Shown here: positions 21,229 through 31,813 of the stretch, one piece after another | Layout: each line of letters opens with the position of its first letter | How positions within the stretch are numbered: position 1 is the first letter of the stretch | NCBI GenBank assembly: GCA_037951105.1 | Contig: JBAMJV010003001.1 | Coordinates: 55,863-119,862, forward strand | DNA length: 64,000 nt | Source of the DNA: Echinarachnius parma | Lineage: Eukaryota > Echinodermata > Echinoidea > Clypeasteroida > Echinarachniidae | Reading direction: 5' to 3' | Program-made: the position numbers and the translations under genes | The notes under the pieces: generated by a model | What the model was told of the DNA's origin: nothing | The model's input: only the letters and a program-made list of their open reading frames with translations | The model's database searches: none

Positions 21229-21917
21229 CATTGGCCTCCATTATATTCTGGGGTCAAAGGTCACATAAGTAGGTCAAAGGTCAAATGAGGGTCAATGTGA
21301 AGTTTTACCTGCAAGAGTCTATTAGGGTTGATAACTTTCCAACCCTGCATCTGTTTGTAACCAAACTTGATTGGTAGATGCCCTACATTGGCCTCCATGA
21401 TATTCTGGGGTCAAATGTCACATAAGTAGGTCAAAGGTCAAATGAGGGTCAATGTGAAGTTTTACCTGCAATAGTCTATTAGGGTTGATAACTTTCTAAC
21501 CCTGCATCTGTTTGTAACTAAACTTAATTGGTAGATGCATTACATTGGCCTCCATAATATTCTGGGGTCAAAGGTCACATAAATAGGTCAACGATCAAAT
21601 GAGGGTCAATATGAAATTGTACCTGCAAGAGTCTATTAGGGTTGATAACTTTCCAACCCTGCATCTGTTTGTAACCAAACTTGATTGGTAAATGCCCTAC
21701 ATTGGCCTCCATGATATTCTGGGGTCAAAGGTCACATAAATAGGTCAAATGAGGGTCAATGTGAAATTTAACCTGCAAGAGTCTATTAGGGTTGATAACT
21801 TTCCAACCCTGCATCCGTTTGTAACCAAACTTGATTGGTAGCTGCCCTATATTGGCCTCCATGATATTCTGGGATCAAAGGTCACATAAGTAGGTCAAAG
21901 GTCAAATAAGGTCAAGT
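21229..21917. repeat. 157-bp tandem array (4.4 units) with AGGTCA direct repeats
   Basis: GGCCTCCAT starts recur at 21233, 21390, 21547, 21704 and 21854. Units carry GGGTCAAAGGTCA and AGGTCAAAGGTCA, each a direct repeat of nuclear-receptor half-sites with one-base spacing (DR1); in unit 1 they lie at 21251-21263 and 21271-21283. A third half-site-like GGGTCA follows. Confidence 0.92.
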
Positions 21918-24056
21918 GCGCGTAAGTGGGCGAGACACTTTACGGCTATCGCCTTGTTTTAATGCATAAACCTCCTTTGAGAATCCAGGACATGTTTGTG
22001 ATACACCCCCCTGGTTTTGATACATAAACCTCCTTTGTGAATCCAGACCATGTTTGTGAAACACCCCCCTGATTTTGATACATAAACCTCCTTTGTGAAT
22101 CCAGGCCATGTTTGTGATACACCCCCCTGGTTGTAATACATAAACCTCCTTTGTGAATCCAGGCCATGTTTGTGAAACACCCCCCTGGTTTTAATACATA
22201 AACCTCCTTTGTGAATCCAGGCCATGTTTGTGAAACACCCCCCTAGTTTTAATACATAAACCTCCTTCGTGAATCCAGGCCATGTTTGTGAAACACCCCC
22301 CTGGTTTTAATACATAAACCTCCTTTGTGAATCCAGGCCATGTTTGTGAAACACCCCCCTGGTTTTAATACATAAACCTCCTTTGTGAAACACCCCCCTG
22401 GTTTTAATACATAAACCTCCTTTGTGAATCCAGGCCATGTTTGTGAAACACCCCCCTTGTTTTAATACATAAACCTCCTTTGTGAATCCAGGCCATGTTT
22501 GTGAAACACCCCCCTAGTTTTAATACATAAACCTCCTTCGTGAATCCAGGCCATGTTTGTGAAACACCCCCCTGGTTTTAATACATAAACCTCCTTTGTG
22601 AATCCAGGCCATGTTTGTGAAACACCCCCCTGGTTTTAATACATAAACCTCCTTTGTGAAACACCCCCCTGGTTTTAATACATAAACCTCCTTTGTGAAT
22701 CCAGGCCATGTTTGTGAAACACCCCCTTGTTTTAATACATAAACCTCCTTTGTGAATCCAGGCCATGTTTGTGAAACACCCCCCTGATTTTGATACATAA
22801 ACCTCCTTTGTGAATCCAGGCCATGTTTGTGATACACCCCCCTGGTTGTAATACATAAACCTCCTTTGTGAATCCAGGCCATGTTTGTGAAACACCCCCC
22901 TGGTTTTAATACATAAACCTCCTTTGTGAATCCAGGCCATGTTTGTGAAACACCCCCCTGGTTTTAATACATAAACCTCCTTTGTGAATCCAGGCCATGT
23001 TTGTGAAACACCCCCCTAGTTTTAATACATAAACCTCCTTCGTGAATCCAGGCCATGTTTGTGAAACACCCCCCTGGTTTTAATACATAAACCTCCTTTG
23101 TGAATCCAGGCCATGTTTGTGAAACACCCCCCTTGGTTTTAATACATAAACCTCCTTTGTGAAACACCCCCCTGGTTTTAATACATAAACCTCCTTTGTG
23201 AATCCAGGCCATGTTTGTGAAACACCCCCCTGGTTTTAATACATAAACCTCCTTCGTGAATCCAGGCCATGTTTGTGAAACACCCCCCTGGTTTTAATAC
23301 ATAAACCTCCTTTGTGAATCCAGGCCATGTTTGTGAAACACCCCCCTGGTTTTAATACATAAACCTCCTTCGTGAATCCAGGCCATGTTTTTGAAACACC
23401 CCCCTGGTTTTAATACATAAACCTCCTTTGTGAATCCAGGCCATGTTTGTGAAACACCCCCCTGGTTTTAATACATAAACCTCCTTTGTGAAACACCCCC
23501 CTGGTTTTAATACATAAACCTCCTTTGTGAATCCAGGCCATGTTTGTGAAACACCCCCCTTGTTTTAATACATAAACCTCCTTCGTGAATCCAGGCCATG
23601 TTTGTGAAACACCCCCCTGGTTTTAATACATAAACCTCCTTCGTGAATCCAGGCCATGTTTGTGAAACACCCCCCTGGTTTTAATACATAAACCTCCTTT
23701 GTGAATCCAGGCCATGTTTGTGAATCACCCCCCTGATTGTAATACATAAACCTCCTTTGTGAATCCAGGCCATGTTTGTGAATCACCCCCCTGGTTGTAA
23801 TACATAAACCTCCTTTGTGAATCCAGGCCATGTTTGTGAAACACCCCCCTGGTTTTAATACATAAACCTCCTTTGTGAATCCAGGCCATGTTTGTGAAAC
23901 ACCCCCTGGTTTTAATACATAAACCTCCTTTGTGAATCCAGGCCATGTTTGTGATACACCCCCCTGGTTTTAATACATAAACCTCCTTTGTGAATCCAGG
24001 CCATGTTTGTGAAACACCCCCCTTGTTTTAATACATAAACCTCCTTTGTGAATTCC
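21918..24056. repeat. 58-bp satellite array, about 36 units
   Basis: The unit is ACATAAACCTCCTTTGTG, AATCCAGGCCATGTTTGTG, AAACACCCCCCTGGTTTTAAT. Four shortened 39-bp units (near 22380, 22649, 23156 and 23487) lack the stretch between the two TTTGTGAA motifs. Variants TTCGTG, GATACA and GGTTGTAAT recur in blocks, suggesting higher-order amplification. Repetitive open frames on the - strand are artefacts of the array. Confidence 0.97.
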
Positions 24057-24500
24057 AGCCATCTTGTCTATCAACAGTAGATATGAACATGTTGATTCAC
24101 TCTGCCACAGTTTACGCAATTTTTGTAGACCGGAACAACCGTTTCTCTACCTCCTCAGGATTGCATTGTGGGTTACTAGGGGGAACTACATGAACCAATC
24201 ACAGAGTAGGTTCATACGCGTCGTCACTGGATCGAGGTCAATAATACAAGTTCATTTATGCATACGTCACCATGGATCTCATTGTTCTCATACGCGTGAT
24301 AAAATCTAGGGCAGTGCGCAGGAAAATAAGCGTGATAGGCTACGCGCTTCACAGGATGATGATTGGTCAAGTCTTTCTAGGTTAATACGCGATGACGTAG
24401 AGAAACGGTCATCGGAGGCTTCAAAAAAGCGAATCGCTCCGCCATCTTGCCTACATGTATGTACAAAGTATGGGCATGTGACTTGCGCGTGATAAGTGGA
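24057..24500. promoter_or_regulatory. Promoter-like patch: YY1-like, CCAAT and CRE-like motifs
   Basis: CAAGATGGCGG (YY1-type) is on the - strand at about 24441-24451 and a related CAAGATGGCTG at about 24057. CCAAT-type sites are ACCAATCAC (24194) and GATTGGTC (24361). CRE-like TGACGTAG lies at 24393 and several ACGCG CpG motifs occur. After the - strand ATGGCGG an open frame of about 22 codons runs to 24381. It may be an internal or antisense promoter, or merely a CpG-rich repeat. Confidence 0.3.
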
Positions 24501-25051
24501 CCTTCTAGTTATAAACGAGTGGTTGGTTTGTTTATTCATAATTCTATGGTTTGCTCACAGCAAACAATTCTTGGAATATCACACATTTACCCATTCAAGA
24601 CTTACATATATACTTATATATCTTATTTCATTTTGCTACAACATATATTCTCAATTGTATCAAATTAAAAAAGCCTTTTATCATAATGGGTCGTTTTCTA
24701 TAAACAAAGAGAAAAACATAAAGAGTTATGGATCCTGTCTACAGTGGTCACTTTTATTGTGTCCCTTGGGACCTGGGTGGTCACTGTACACAGGTTTGAA
24801 TATAGATCCTATTCAGTGGAAAGTCATTGGAAAAAGACAGGACTAACAAATCCTGCCGTTACATTTTCACTCTCAAAGGCAGGAAATACAGCTTAACCAT
24901 TAGTGATAAGTGACGTGAGTACTACAGTATGAAAGCAAGGTTAATAGTATTTGTGTGCTGGCACAAATACTAGGATCAATGGATGGGGTTAGAACGTGAC
25001 TTTAGTTAAACATGGCAGGCAGTGGCGTAGTGAGGGGAGCCTGGGCTCCTG
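24501..25051. other. Intron, nothing recognised
   Basis: AT-rich sequence with no motif or repeat I can support. Confidence 0.5.
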
Positions 25052-25572
25052 GGCCCTGTTTCATGAAACGGTCTTACTTTTATCTAAAGACCGTCTTAAT
25101 TGTCACGTACGTGACTATGACTGAATTACGTACATAAGGCAGGGCTCGACACTCGCACTGGGCCAGTGGCCAGTGAAATTGCACTAAAGGCCATTCAAAA
25201 ATTTATAAAAGTCATATTTTGGTGGCCCGATCGGCCAAGCAGCTTTTCAACCCGACATTGACAAAATTAGAAAAATCTTGTTTTCTTCCATGTCATGCTT
25301 CATCTATAATTACAGGTCAGATCAAGAAAAGTGGTATTTTGAATAATCTTCAAGAATAATAGAAAGTTAACTCATGAAAATAAAATTGTTGGGCCAGTAA
25401 ATTTTTCTTTTGGGCCACCAGAATAGGGGAAGTAATTATTTCACTGGCCTGACCGGACCACTAACAAAAATGGTAAGTGTTGAGCCCTGCATAAGGTACG
25501 TAATTCAGTCATAGTCACGTGACAATTAGGACGGTCTTTAGATTTAAGACCCTTTCATAAAACGGGGTCCTG
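25052..25572. mobile_element. Palindromic element interrupted at its centre
   Basis: The left arm has GGGCCCTGTTTCATGAAACGG, AAGACCGTCTTAATTGTCACG and GACTGAATTACGTAC. The right arm has the inverses GTACGTAATTCAGTC, CGTGACAATTAGGACGGTC and TCATAAAACGGGGTCCTGGG. The arms meet in a short ATAAG loop that is split by the 25140-25489 insertion. Confidence 0.8.
25140..25489. mobile_element. hAT-like MITE inserted into the palindrome loop
   Basis: The termini CAGGGCTCGACACT and AGTGTTGAGCCCTG are near-perfect inverses. CATAAGG flanks both sides (25133-25139 and 25490-25496), seven matching bases of a likely 8-bp duplication. CAGGG ends fit hAT. No ORF. Confidence 0.8.
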
Positions 25573-26447
25573 GGCCCCAAGCCCCCTCCCCAAGCCATTT
25601 TTGCTTCAATAGGCTGGAAATACAGCTTAATTTCATTAGTGTTTTAGCGTGCCATCGAGTATAAATACAAGGTTAACAGTCTTTGTATGCTGGCGCAAAC
25701 AGTAAGATAAATGAAATAACAAAAATCTCGAACCAACAAGGACATGCGTCCACTGTTTCGCTTGTCAACCAAAGCACTTAAAGGGTTAATATTGGGGCAC
25801 AAAGTTTATTGACCGGGAAAACGTGTACTTTAGCTGGCCACGTGGGTAACAAATACACGGAGGCTCAGGGCAATTTAGCCCCTAGAATGCCCCCAAAACA
25901 ACCCTGTAACTTTGCATAGACCAACAACAGCCGATTACATAACCACTGACATAGCAGCAGACTCAACAACAAGTGTTATGTACCCTACTTTTGGAGTGCA
26001 TGTTCAGATGGCGTTTCCTATGGACAATGTACAATTGGAAAACATGGCAGCCTCCAGTGGTCAATCAAAACCCAAAACAGATGATTTTGATATCTAATAT
26101 TTATTATTTTCATTATAAGTGGTTCCCAAGAGGAAATCTGTGTCTTCCTTATTAATTTAGTTGCAAAGGACAGGCAGTTGGCAGAACTACATGCACTGAT
26201 CGGTAACAATGAGCAAATAAGTCAGCGTTTGGCTTCCCTATAATGAAACCTGCTCATATAAAGACCATTTTTTATGTCACCCTTTAGCAGTCTACATATG
26301 GGCAGGTTTGACTTAGGGAAGGCGTCAAAATTATATATAGCGGTAGGACAGCAGTGATAATTCTGATGCCTCCCCTTGATAGCATACATGTATTTAAAAC
26401 AAATAACAGAGGTATTTTAATATCTATTCTTAATGATTGATTTGCAG
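25573..26447 (+). other. End of last ACTR8 intron
   Basis: No repeat recognised. A 61-codon frame (25912-26097) has no family motif. The intron closes with TGATTGATTTGCAG before the last coding exon. Confidence 0.5.
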
Positions 26448-26591
26448 GACCAGGATTCTAGAGTGACGTGCTGGAAGGGTGGGACGGTGCTGAGTTACCT
26501 GGACACGACGCAGGAGCTGTGGATCATGCGGGATGAATGGCAACAGGAAGGACTTAAACTCTTGAGGGAAAGGTCCCCTTTCGTCTGGTGA
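26448..26591 (+). CDS. ACTR8: ACTR8 terminal coding exon
   Basis: It follows a TTTGCAG acceptor in phase 0, as the previous exon requires, and encodes 47 residues and TGA at 26589-26591. WKGGTVLSYLDTTQELWI corresponds to the actin segment WIGGSILASL...FQQMWI, closing the subdomain 1/3 interface, and the protein ends RERSPFVW, an ARP8-type C-terminus ending Phe-Val-Trp. Joined to 4175-4427 and 6990-7156 it gives a continuous 188-codon 3' end of ACTR8. The 19.3-kb preceding intron is about 90% repeats. Degenerate copies of this exon follow downstream. Confidence 0.96.
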   Translation, partial: DQDSRVTCWKGGTVLSYLDTTQELWIMRDEWQQEGLKLLRERSPFVW

Positions 26592-27135
26592 TCTCATAAC
26601 TGAAGAATGAATAATAATAATAATTCATTAGAAAGTGCGAGGTAGAAAGAATACCTTTAGTGACCATTGGGAAGGAACATTGTAGGTTACCTCGCTATAT
26701 TCTGGAGAACCCCCAGGAACTGTGGATCATCCAGAAGAAGGACAGCTGGAAGGACTTAAACTCTTGATGGAAAGGTCCCCTTTTGTCTGGTGATCTCATA
26801 ACTGAACAGTGAAATATTCTTCAGACAGAACAATGAAGAGAGAGAGACAGAGAAAGAGTATATTTTGTTTAGTGAGCTATTGCAAGTGAACATTGTAGGA
26901 TACCATGACTTCATCTGGACAACCCCCAGGAGCAGTGGATCATCCAGAACAAAGGACAGCTGGAAGGACTTAAACTCTTGATGGAAAGGTCCCCTTTTTG
27001 TCTGGTGATCTCATAACTGAACAGTGAAATATTCTTCAGACAGAACAATGAAGATAGAGAGAGAGAATATATTTTGTTAAGTGAGCTATTGCAAGTGAAC
27101 ATAGTAGGATACCATGACTTCATCTGGACAACCCA
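26592..27135 (+). pseudogene. Two degenerate tandem copies of the ACTR8 terminal exon and 3' flank
   Basis: CTGTGGATCATCCAGAA, then GAAGGACTTAAACTCTTGA, then GTCTGGTGATCTCATAACTGA appears at about 26708-26806, and a near copy at 26933-27022. Both match the true exon and its 3' flank but carry small indels that remove the frame (TGA within the LKLL segment). The two copies are closer to each other (shared ATTCTTCAGACAGAACAATG) than to the exon, so the second arose later. They may be transcribed as 3' UTR. Confidence 0.9.
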
Positions 27136-27260
27136 TCTAACCCTAGAACTTTGACAACTCTAATGTCCACATGTGTATTGCATAGCCATAACATCTGATA
27201 ATTGATTAGCTCATCGGTTAAGAAAGAAAGGGGCACTAAAGTCACTTTTTGTACTTCTAT

Positions 27261-27799
27261 TTAACCCCTTTACCACGCCATTTGATATACTGCTTCAATA
27301 GCTATATACGAGATTATTTTACGGACCGGTCGAATTACCGCATTGGGCGCGCACAAAAGAACCGATCGATATCTGCTTGACCATGGCATTGTATTCACTT
27401 CTATTCAACCTAGCGTGAGTTCGCTGGTCAAGTAGTACACACAATAGAGGCGATCGATATGCATGGTATAGGCTCAGCGAAGTGAAAATCTGGCAACTTC
27501 TGTGAACTGGCTTGTATATGTGTTTGTATACGAATATCCTGAAAGTAGACTTGTGTATTACCATGATAAAATTGTAATAAAACAATAACCACGCAACTAG
27601 AGTCTGAGAAACTTGATATACCTTTAGCCAAGGTTTCAATCTTTGTATTCAGCTAACTAATATTGTACTTACAAGATGCATACATGTATGTTTATGCAAT
27701 TAATATAGCCCTTTCTCGGAACCGAGAACCCTCGGTTCCCGTATATGAGTAGGCGCATCGGGAACCAAGAATTCTCGGTCCCCGTAGTGATCGGGTTAA
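27261..27799. mobile_element. TTAA-flanked element with CCC termini (piggyBac-like MITE?)
   Basis: It starts TTAACCCCTTTACCACG and ends CGTAGTGATCGGGTTAA, short imperfect inverted ends. TTAA plus CCC is the piggyBac arrangement. The interior has CGATCGATAT twice and, near the right end, the hairpin CGGAACCGAGAACCCTCGG. No transposase ORF remains. Confidence 0.5.
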
Positions 27800-28042
27800 T
27801 AGATAACCATGTTAAAAGTTTGGGAGCCTTTGATATAGAAACCCGATTATAGCTCTATTTTACTTTTGATAAATAGTTCCAAAATTAGAAATAATTATGA
27901 TCTGAATATTTGATATCACATAGAGAAGGCCCTAATCTACTGTACAAGATAGTTTGCCAATCAAGACAAGAAATTGACTTTTAACCCCTTTCACGCTCTC
28001 AACCAACAAGTAACTATCAAGTTGGGGGGGGGGGGGGGGGGG
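27800..28042. other. Intergenic with G18 run
   Basis: AT-rich sequence ending in a run of about 18 G at 28024-28043. Confidence 0.6.
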
Positions 28043-28309
28043 GCGTTGCATAAAACTCAAAGCGCAAAGTTGCGTTTGATTTTCGACACAAGTCACCAAA
28101 AATCAAACGCAACTTTGCGTTTTATATCAAACGCAACTTTGCGTCTGATCCATATCATAATTCAACTTGCGTTGGATATCAAACGCAAAGTTGTGTTTGA
28201 TCCAGATGTTTATGCAACGGTCAATTGCGATCAAACGCAAAGTTGCGTTTGATTTTGCGTTCGATCAAACGCAAAATCAAACGCAACTTTGAGTTTTATG
28301 CAACGCCCC
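28043..28309. mobile_element. Self-complementary element built of TTTGCGTTTGAT motifs
   Basis: The ends GCGTTGCATAAAACTC and GAGTTTTATGCAACGC are exact inverses. Inside, GCAAAGTTGCGTTTGAT and its inverse occur about eight times in alternating orientation. No ORF. Confidence 0.75.
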
Positions 28310-29060
28310 ACTGGACATACACTGTCAGGAGGGATAAAGGGCAACAAATAGGTCTCCTTGAGTGAAATTAACATTTCTCTTTTCCTTGGCAATTTGTGAA
28401 GCTATTTCAGCTGCCATCTTTTGAAGGAATCTCTTATTTACCAGGGTTTCTTTTCCAATATGCTAGCTCTTGACTGAAACCATACTAGTCATTGACGAAT
28501 GAATAAGACTAACAAACTGAATGACACTTGTCATGTTGAAGCCGGATGTAGCAAAGCCAGTGCATTCATTACTCTACATCAAATGAAAAGCTTAATTCCA
28601 AAAGACGCTAAATCCACCTTTTCAATTTCGGAGAAAATCAGGTTTCTTTGTCCAACTTGCGAAGTACACGTTCCTATGGAAATATACAAATTGAACGTTC
28701 CATATCGTGTAATTTGTCCAAATGTCGGATTTCTAAATCGCTGCGTTGCTTATCAATGTACTGATATATTTAACTCAATTTTTATTGAAAGTGGATTTAG
28801 CGCCTTTTGGAAGTAAGCTCTTCATTAATAGTGAAGTTGTTGTTATTTGGGATTGAAGGACTCCTCTTTATGGGTACACTCTAATGACCTTTGCCAAGGG
28901 TTTTGATCTTGAAGCAAGCTTGTGCCAAGTAAAATTTTGATTAACATTTTTCAAAAATCATCAGAATCTCGATGAATCTCGATGAAGAGCCTAAAATACT
29001 ATGGTTAAGCATTTGTATATGGCTTTATCGTAACGTAGGTTGAATTTCCAAGGCTTTAAT
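28310..29060. other. Intergenic, no supported gene
   Basis: A 105-codon + strand frame at 28499-28816 has two CxxC-like pairs but no recognisable family, splice context or homologue I can name, so it is not called. Confidence 0.4.
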
Positions 29061-29345
29061 TACAGTCAAACCTGCTATTAAATGCGACCACCTGTCTATA
29101 TCGACCACCTGCTCATAACGACTGCTCTCTAGTTCCCCCTGAAAATCATGTGTTAATATAAAGCGACCTGCGTAATGCGACCACCTGCCTAACGCGACCA
29201 GCGACCACCCCGTTCGGGTCCCGACGCACATATAAACCTGTGTAAAGTGACCACAAAATTAGCACTTGAGCGACCAAGACATCAACTCGGTCGCCTCTCG
29301 TTGCTCAATGCTCCAATTCTGAGGGTGTCAATGCATAAAACAAAC
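29061..29345. mobile_element. Mariner-like repeat (TACAGTCAAACCTG end), copy 1
   Basis: It begins TACAGTCAAACCTGCTA and holds sub-repeats of GCGACCACCTG and GACCACCTGCTCATAACGAC. The block continues to GTCAATGCATAAAACAAAC. It is about 80-90% like the copy starting at 38249. The TA-flanked end suggests a Tc1/mariner-type element. Confidence 0.6.
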
Positions 29346-29573
29346 ATTTCAAATGACAATGAACTTCAGACAGACCAACACCAAGTGCTTAATGACTTAT
29401 AACAAAGAGTATTCGTGCTTATCACCACCTGATGCTGATACAGAAATGCGTCGAACAAAGGCACTTCACTCAACATCACAACATAATTTGACATCTAACA
29501 AATTTTTTGATCGCCGAGGCAGTGTGTTTCTCACTCTTTGCAATGATAATCTGTGCCAATTAAACGACCAAAC

Positions 29574-29820
29574 AATAGGCCCGTTCTCACTGGCTTAATT
29601 AGCGCGATTTGCATCACGATCAGAATTTCGAAAGTATTTTTCTGTTGACCGCTCACACACGCAGCGCGCGCCAAATAATCACGATAAATCCAAATAATCG
29701 CGATGATTTCTGAAAAGGCGCGATCCTCATCGTGATCCTCATCGCGATTATTTTCAAAATTGTATATCCACACGGCAATAGAAATCGCGACTATTTGCAC
29801 CAGTGAGAACGGGCCTATTT
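29574..29820. mobile_element. TIR MITE (GGCCCGTTCTCACTGG ends)
   Basis: The ends AATAGGCCCGTTCTCACTGG and CCAGTGAGAACGGGCCTATT are inverted repeats. The interior is rich in ATCGCGAT-type words. No ORF. Confidence 0.85.
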
Positions 29821-29935
29821 TGAAATTTTAATTTCACTTCAAAAGATTATGCAAACATTTAATATCATTTAAAATATAATGCCAATATATAATTTCATTT
29901 TTTGTTGTTATGCATGCAGCAAATACTAAATGAAA

Positions 29936-31014
29936 CTATGGACACATGCATGTATACAGATGCCAATTAATTACACATGTGCATATAGGCACAATATGCA
30001 ACCGAAGCCTATTCAGGCTACGCCAAGTCATCCAGGGTTGGTTTCTCTGATGGCTGCATATAGGCATACGCATGTCTACTGGCATGTCCTCCAGTCTCTT
30101 CCCAGAGTGTTCTTGAAACCTTCTTGAATACATGCTGCAGTCCAGGTGGGTCAATTCAGATGAAAGGAAGCATTTCCGTGACTTAAGGTGCCGAGGATGC
30201 AGTGGGTGGTCATGGAGGGGATGTCTTATGTCCCCTTTTTTTTTTTTATCTCAGTCGTTCCTTCTGGCTAGCAACAGCTCTACTTATTTCAGAGGGTGCG
30301 ATGCCAGAGAGAAGATCAGTTCTGGTTGGTCTCATACATCCTGTAATGTAACGGCAGCTTGTGTTAAGCACAGGATCAATCTTCTTTGCACGTGCTGAGT
30401 ATTCCCACACCGCGAAGGCATATTCTGCAGCAGAATAGCAGAGAGCCAGAGTGGTAGCTTTGATTGTTGTTGGGTTTGCTCCTCACTTGGATGTGCTCAG
30501 TTTGCCAAGAAGGGCATTCCTGGAGCTGACTTTTCCCTTGAGCTTGGTGATATGGGCATGTACGTCAAAGATCTACCTAAGGTCACCCCCTAGGTAGACA
30601 GGACTGTCACAGTGTTCCAGTCTAGTTCCACTCCAAGTGATATTCAGTTTCCGGTTTTGGTGCAAGTTCTTCAGATGAAAGGCGCATACATGAGTTTGGG
30701 TTGGATTAGCCTTCATATGGTTCTCTTCACGGGCGTAGACATGTCATTGATACCCATTCAACTGGGGGGGGGGGGGGTGATCTATTCATCCATCCCCCCC
30801 AGTTGAATAGGTATTACGTAACTCACTACGCCCGTGGTTCACTTAGTTTGTAGAACGAGGATAGGATGGTAAGTGCCTCACACAATGTGGCTTCTGCCTT
30901 AGGGAAGTCATCACTTTGGGTGGTGATACACAGGTCGTCTGCAAAGATGAAGCTCCTGGTGTTGGGGTGGATAGGTTGGTCGTTAACATAGATGTGGAAC
31001 AGAGTTGGTTTCAA
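29936..31014 (-). pseudogene. Degenerate non-LTR reverse transcriptase fragment
   Basis: On the - strand, 31014-30830 encodes LFHIYVNDQPIHPNTRSFIF followed by ADDLCITTQSDDF, including the RT catalytic FADD. After a ~75-bp interruption with a G-run, VYLGGDLR, HITKLKGKVSSRNALLGKL, YSAAEYA and ARAKKIDPVLNTSCRYITG follow with in-frame stops. TWRSLNRLRLHI near 30000 matches the usual NRLR tail. The domain order is that of a Jockey/I-like RT 3' half. It is dead and lacks the endonuclease and N-terminal RT. Confidence 0.85.
30757..30836. repeat. Small insertion with G14 and C-run palindrome inside the RT relic
   Basis: ATACCCATTCAACTGGGGG and CCCCCCAGTTGAATAGGTAT are inverse arms around TGATCTATTCATCCAT. 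CACGGGCGTAG and CTACGCCCGTG are outer inverse arms. It splits the RT reading between SEPR and the upstream part. Confidence 0.7.
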
Positions 31015-31382
31015 ATTTAACAGCAGTATATAATATAATGGACCCAGAAGTAATATCTTGTCCCAAAATGTATATTGGACTGTAATTTAGTGCACAAAGA
31101 CTTAAGTGTGCAAATTTGTATCAAAATAGTTCATACTTGATTATTGCCAGATCTGTTGCCCAAATATCGTTTTCCCATTTTTCACCTGAAAAGCAAGTGA
31201 AAAAAGGGGTCCTTCCTATTAAAAATGGGTATGATTTTTGTTCAAATATGAAATGATTTTGTCTGAACTTGAAATTATTTTGCCCAAATATTACAGGTCT
31301 GCCCGAAATTCCATGTTATCCCCCCCAAACAAGATTCCCTATGGTCCAGACTACCAAAATCACCATCTATAGCAACTTATAT

Positions 31383-31770
31383 TAATGGGATCTAGTATAT
31401 GTGTTGACATGTGCAACACAGTGACGAATGGTTGATACAAATGTGTATTATTGTGATCTGATATGTCCACTGAGTAATGTGTCAAAAATTCATGTTAAAT
31501 GAATATTGTAATTATGTACAAGTAATGAGCGAAAATGCAAAAAAGATATTCGCTAACACATTGCACTGACTATGTTCAAATAGCCTAACCTTTAAATTTC
31601 TAGTGGATAATTAAACATCGGAACACTCCTATCGTAAATATCTTGTTTAAGTGAGGGAAAAAACTGTTGCCTGGTTCTATTGGTTACACAAATACAACAA
31701 GGTATGAGAGAACACCTAGAGTTCTAAGTAAGATTTGTGGATGTGGACAATGTTACTACATCCCTTTAAC
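31383..31770. mobile_element. Diverged M2 MITE
   Basis: The ends GGGATCTAGTATATGTGTTG and GACAATGTTACTACATCCC, plus TGATATGTCCACTG and GGTATGAGAGAAC inside, match family M2 in the orientation of 16036-16420. Confidence 0.7.
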
Positions 31771-31813
31771 ACGCGCACTTTTACGCGCCCTTTAACTTGA
31801 AGATCTATATAAA

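Noticed and set aside
21912-23946. Multiple 65-120-codon - strand frames (MAWIHKGGLC type)
   Set aside because: Reading of the 58-bp satellite. The same peptide words appear in all three frames and no start context or domain exists.
21918-24056. CRISPR-like array of 58-bp units
   Set aside because: No unique spacers; a simple satellite.
25912-26155. Possible extra ACTR8 exon before the last exon
   Set aside because: The exon at 6990-7156 joins the exon at 26448 in phase, and the conserved actin-fold sequence is continuous across that junction.
27576-27581. ACTR8 polyadenylation signal AATAAA
   Set aside because: It lies inside a TTAA-flanked element about 1 kb past the stop with no supporting downstream element; the true site cannot be chosen without cDNA.
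28499-28816. 105-codon + strand frame with CxxC pairs as a zinc-binding gene
   Set aside because: The Cys spacing fits no family I know, there are no splice or promoter signals, and the frame length is within chance for this much AT-rich DNA.
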